Source of the DNA: Taudactylus pleione
Taxonomy: Eukaryota > Chordata > Amphibia > Anura > Myobatrachidae
Reading direction: 5' to 3'
DNA length: 64,000 nt
NCBI GenBank assembly: GCA_031769625.1
Contig: JAUIMM010000636.1
Coordinates: forward strand, 6,931,801 to 6,995,800
The translations under genes and the position numbers were made by a program. Shown here piece after piece: positions 63,701-64,000 of the stretch (positions are counted from its first letter, which is position 1; each line of letters starts with the position of its first letter). The notes beneath the pieces were generated by a model that made no database searches, was not told where the DNA came from, and saw only the letters and a program-made list of their open reading frames with translations.

Positions 63701-64000
63701 TTTCTATTGGTTTCAATGCATTTTGGCCTAAAAACAAGCATTTGCTTGTTTTCTCTTAAACGCAACATGGGAGAAAAAACCATTTCATATCACATTTGTG
63801 GGGCCTTAGTCTTCAACACATTGTGTGGAAATTTTTGAGTTGTCTGTGTTTTGCTACAAGAGGAGATATGGCAAATAATGTGTTTTTGCTTTTTTCCATT
63901 GGTTTCAATGCATTTTGGCCTAAAACAAGCATTTTCTGTTTTCTCTTAAATGCAACATGGGAGAAAAAACCATTTCATATCTCATTTGTTGGCCTTGATC
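45751..64000 (+). repeat. 22-monomer higher-order repeat (4044 bp), about 4.5 copies
   Basis: The marker tcacaattct occurs at 45881, 49925, 53969, 58026 and 62114, giving periods of 4044, 4044, 4057 and 4088. A second marker, atttctaggcc, recurs in step near 49.01, 53.06, 57.10 and 61.19 kb. 4044 is 22 x 184 minus 4. The first three units are nearly identical. The longer later periods come from scattered one-base insertions, not extra monomers. The array continues past the right edge. Confidence 0.9.
55793..64000. other. Stretch with many +1 insertions (probable sequence error)
   Basis: From the six-A run at 55793-55798 onwards, homopolymers are often one base longer than in every earlier copy of the same monomer (gagaaaaaacc, ctgtttttctc, gcatttttggcc), and single C or G bases are doubled (gctgtcctgtg, gcctacaag, atgggcaaa). 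The excess is about 13 bases in one 4-kb unit and 44 in the next. Deletions are rare. Clean patches (about 60.4-60.7, 61.3-61.5 and 63.1-63.6 kb) alternate with dense ones. This fits unpolished long-read consensus better than mutation. Confidence 0.75.

Noticed and set aside
181..63838. Many open frames of 60-156 codons on both strands of the satellite
   Set aside because: They follow from low stop density in a 184-bp repeat whose frame rotates each unit. They have no consistent start or family resemblance, and both strands are open over the same bases.
1..64000. aagaggagatatggc looks like a Shine-Dalgarno site before ATG
   Set aside because: It is an invariant part of a eukaryotic satellite monomer and is not followed by a conserved protein.
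12636..64000. Regular repeats as a CRISPR array
   Set aside because: The whole 184-bp unit repeats; there are no unique spacers between short repeats, and no cas genes.
1..64000. CENP-B box in the monomer
   Set aside because: The required TTCG and CGGG parts are absent from the consensus and from the variants I read.
1..64000. Hammerhead ribozyme in the satellite
   Set aside because: I found no CTGANGA followed by GAAA in the monomer on either strand. A CTGATGAG at about 7366 in the LINE lacks the rest of the core.
1..64000. The 184-bp monomer as an ancient ~90-bp dimer
   Set aside because: The halves share only short similar words (ttttgctgttt and a loose tttca...ggcct), too weak to support a subrepeat by eye.

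Overview
The window is eukaryotic and almost certainly vertebrate. About 56 of its 64 kb is one AT-rich tandem satellite with a monomer of about 184 bp (roughly 305 monomers). The rest is a single non-LTR retrotransposon (LINE) inserted antisense to the satellite. The retrotransposon looks like the L1/Tx1 group: a long ORF1 with three CCHC zinc knuckles, and an ORF2 with an AP-endonuclease-type domain, a YADD reverse transcriptase and a C-terminal Cys/His motif. That group is best known from amphibians, fish and other non-mammalian vertebrates, so an amphibian or fish is my best guess. No single-copy host gene, tRNA, rRNA or CRISPR array was seen.

Layout: 1-4749 holds diverged satellite monomers without an obvious higher-order period, including one inverted monomer (551-760). 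4750-12623 is the LINE on the minus strand, flanked by a 12-bp target-site duplication (4738-4749 and 12624-12635); the satellite resumes in phase behind it. 12636-15645 is transitional satellite. 15646-27589 and 27590-40083 are two head-to-tail, nearly identical copies of a ~12-kb segment (A and B). Each contains nested higher-order repeats of 11 monomers (2021 bp) and 14 monomers (2571 bp). 40084-45750 is a mosaic of the same monomer types. 45751-64000 is a 22-monomer higher-order repeat (4044 bp) with about 4.5 copies. The array runs off both ends of the window.

In the LINE, reading on the minus strand: a short 5' leader, a 255-codon frame (ORF1a) whose stop overlaps the ATG of a 1050-codon zinc-knuckle frame (ORF1b) in a TGATG arrangement, a 31-nt gap, ORF2 and a 3' UTR ending in AATAAA without a poly(A) tail. 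ORF2 is broken by about four small indels, all in the endonuclease domain; its reverse transcriptase frame is open for over 900 codons. ORF1a/1b would supply the nucleic-acid-binding protein and ORF2 the nicking and reverse-transcribing activities. This copy cannot make intact ORF2 as assembled.

The most unusual signals are: a cluster of about ten YY1-like motifs, interleaved with two perfect CRE palindromes, inside the start of ORF1, where each YY1 motif also encodes an in-frame ATG; the TGATG junction; the nested satellite hierarchy; and a rise in one-base insertions towards the right end that looks like unpolished long-read sequence.
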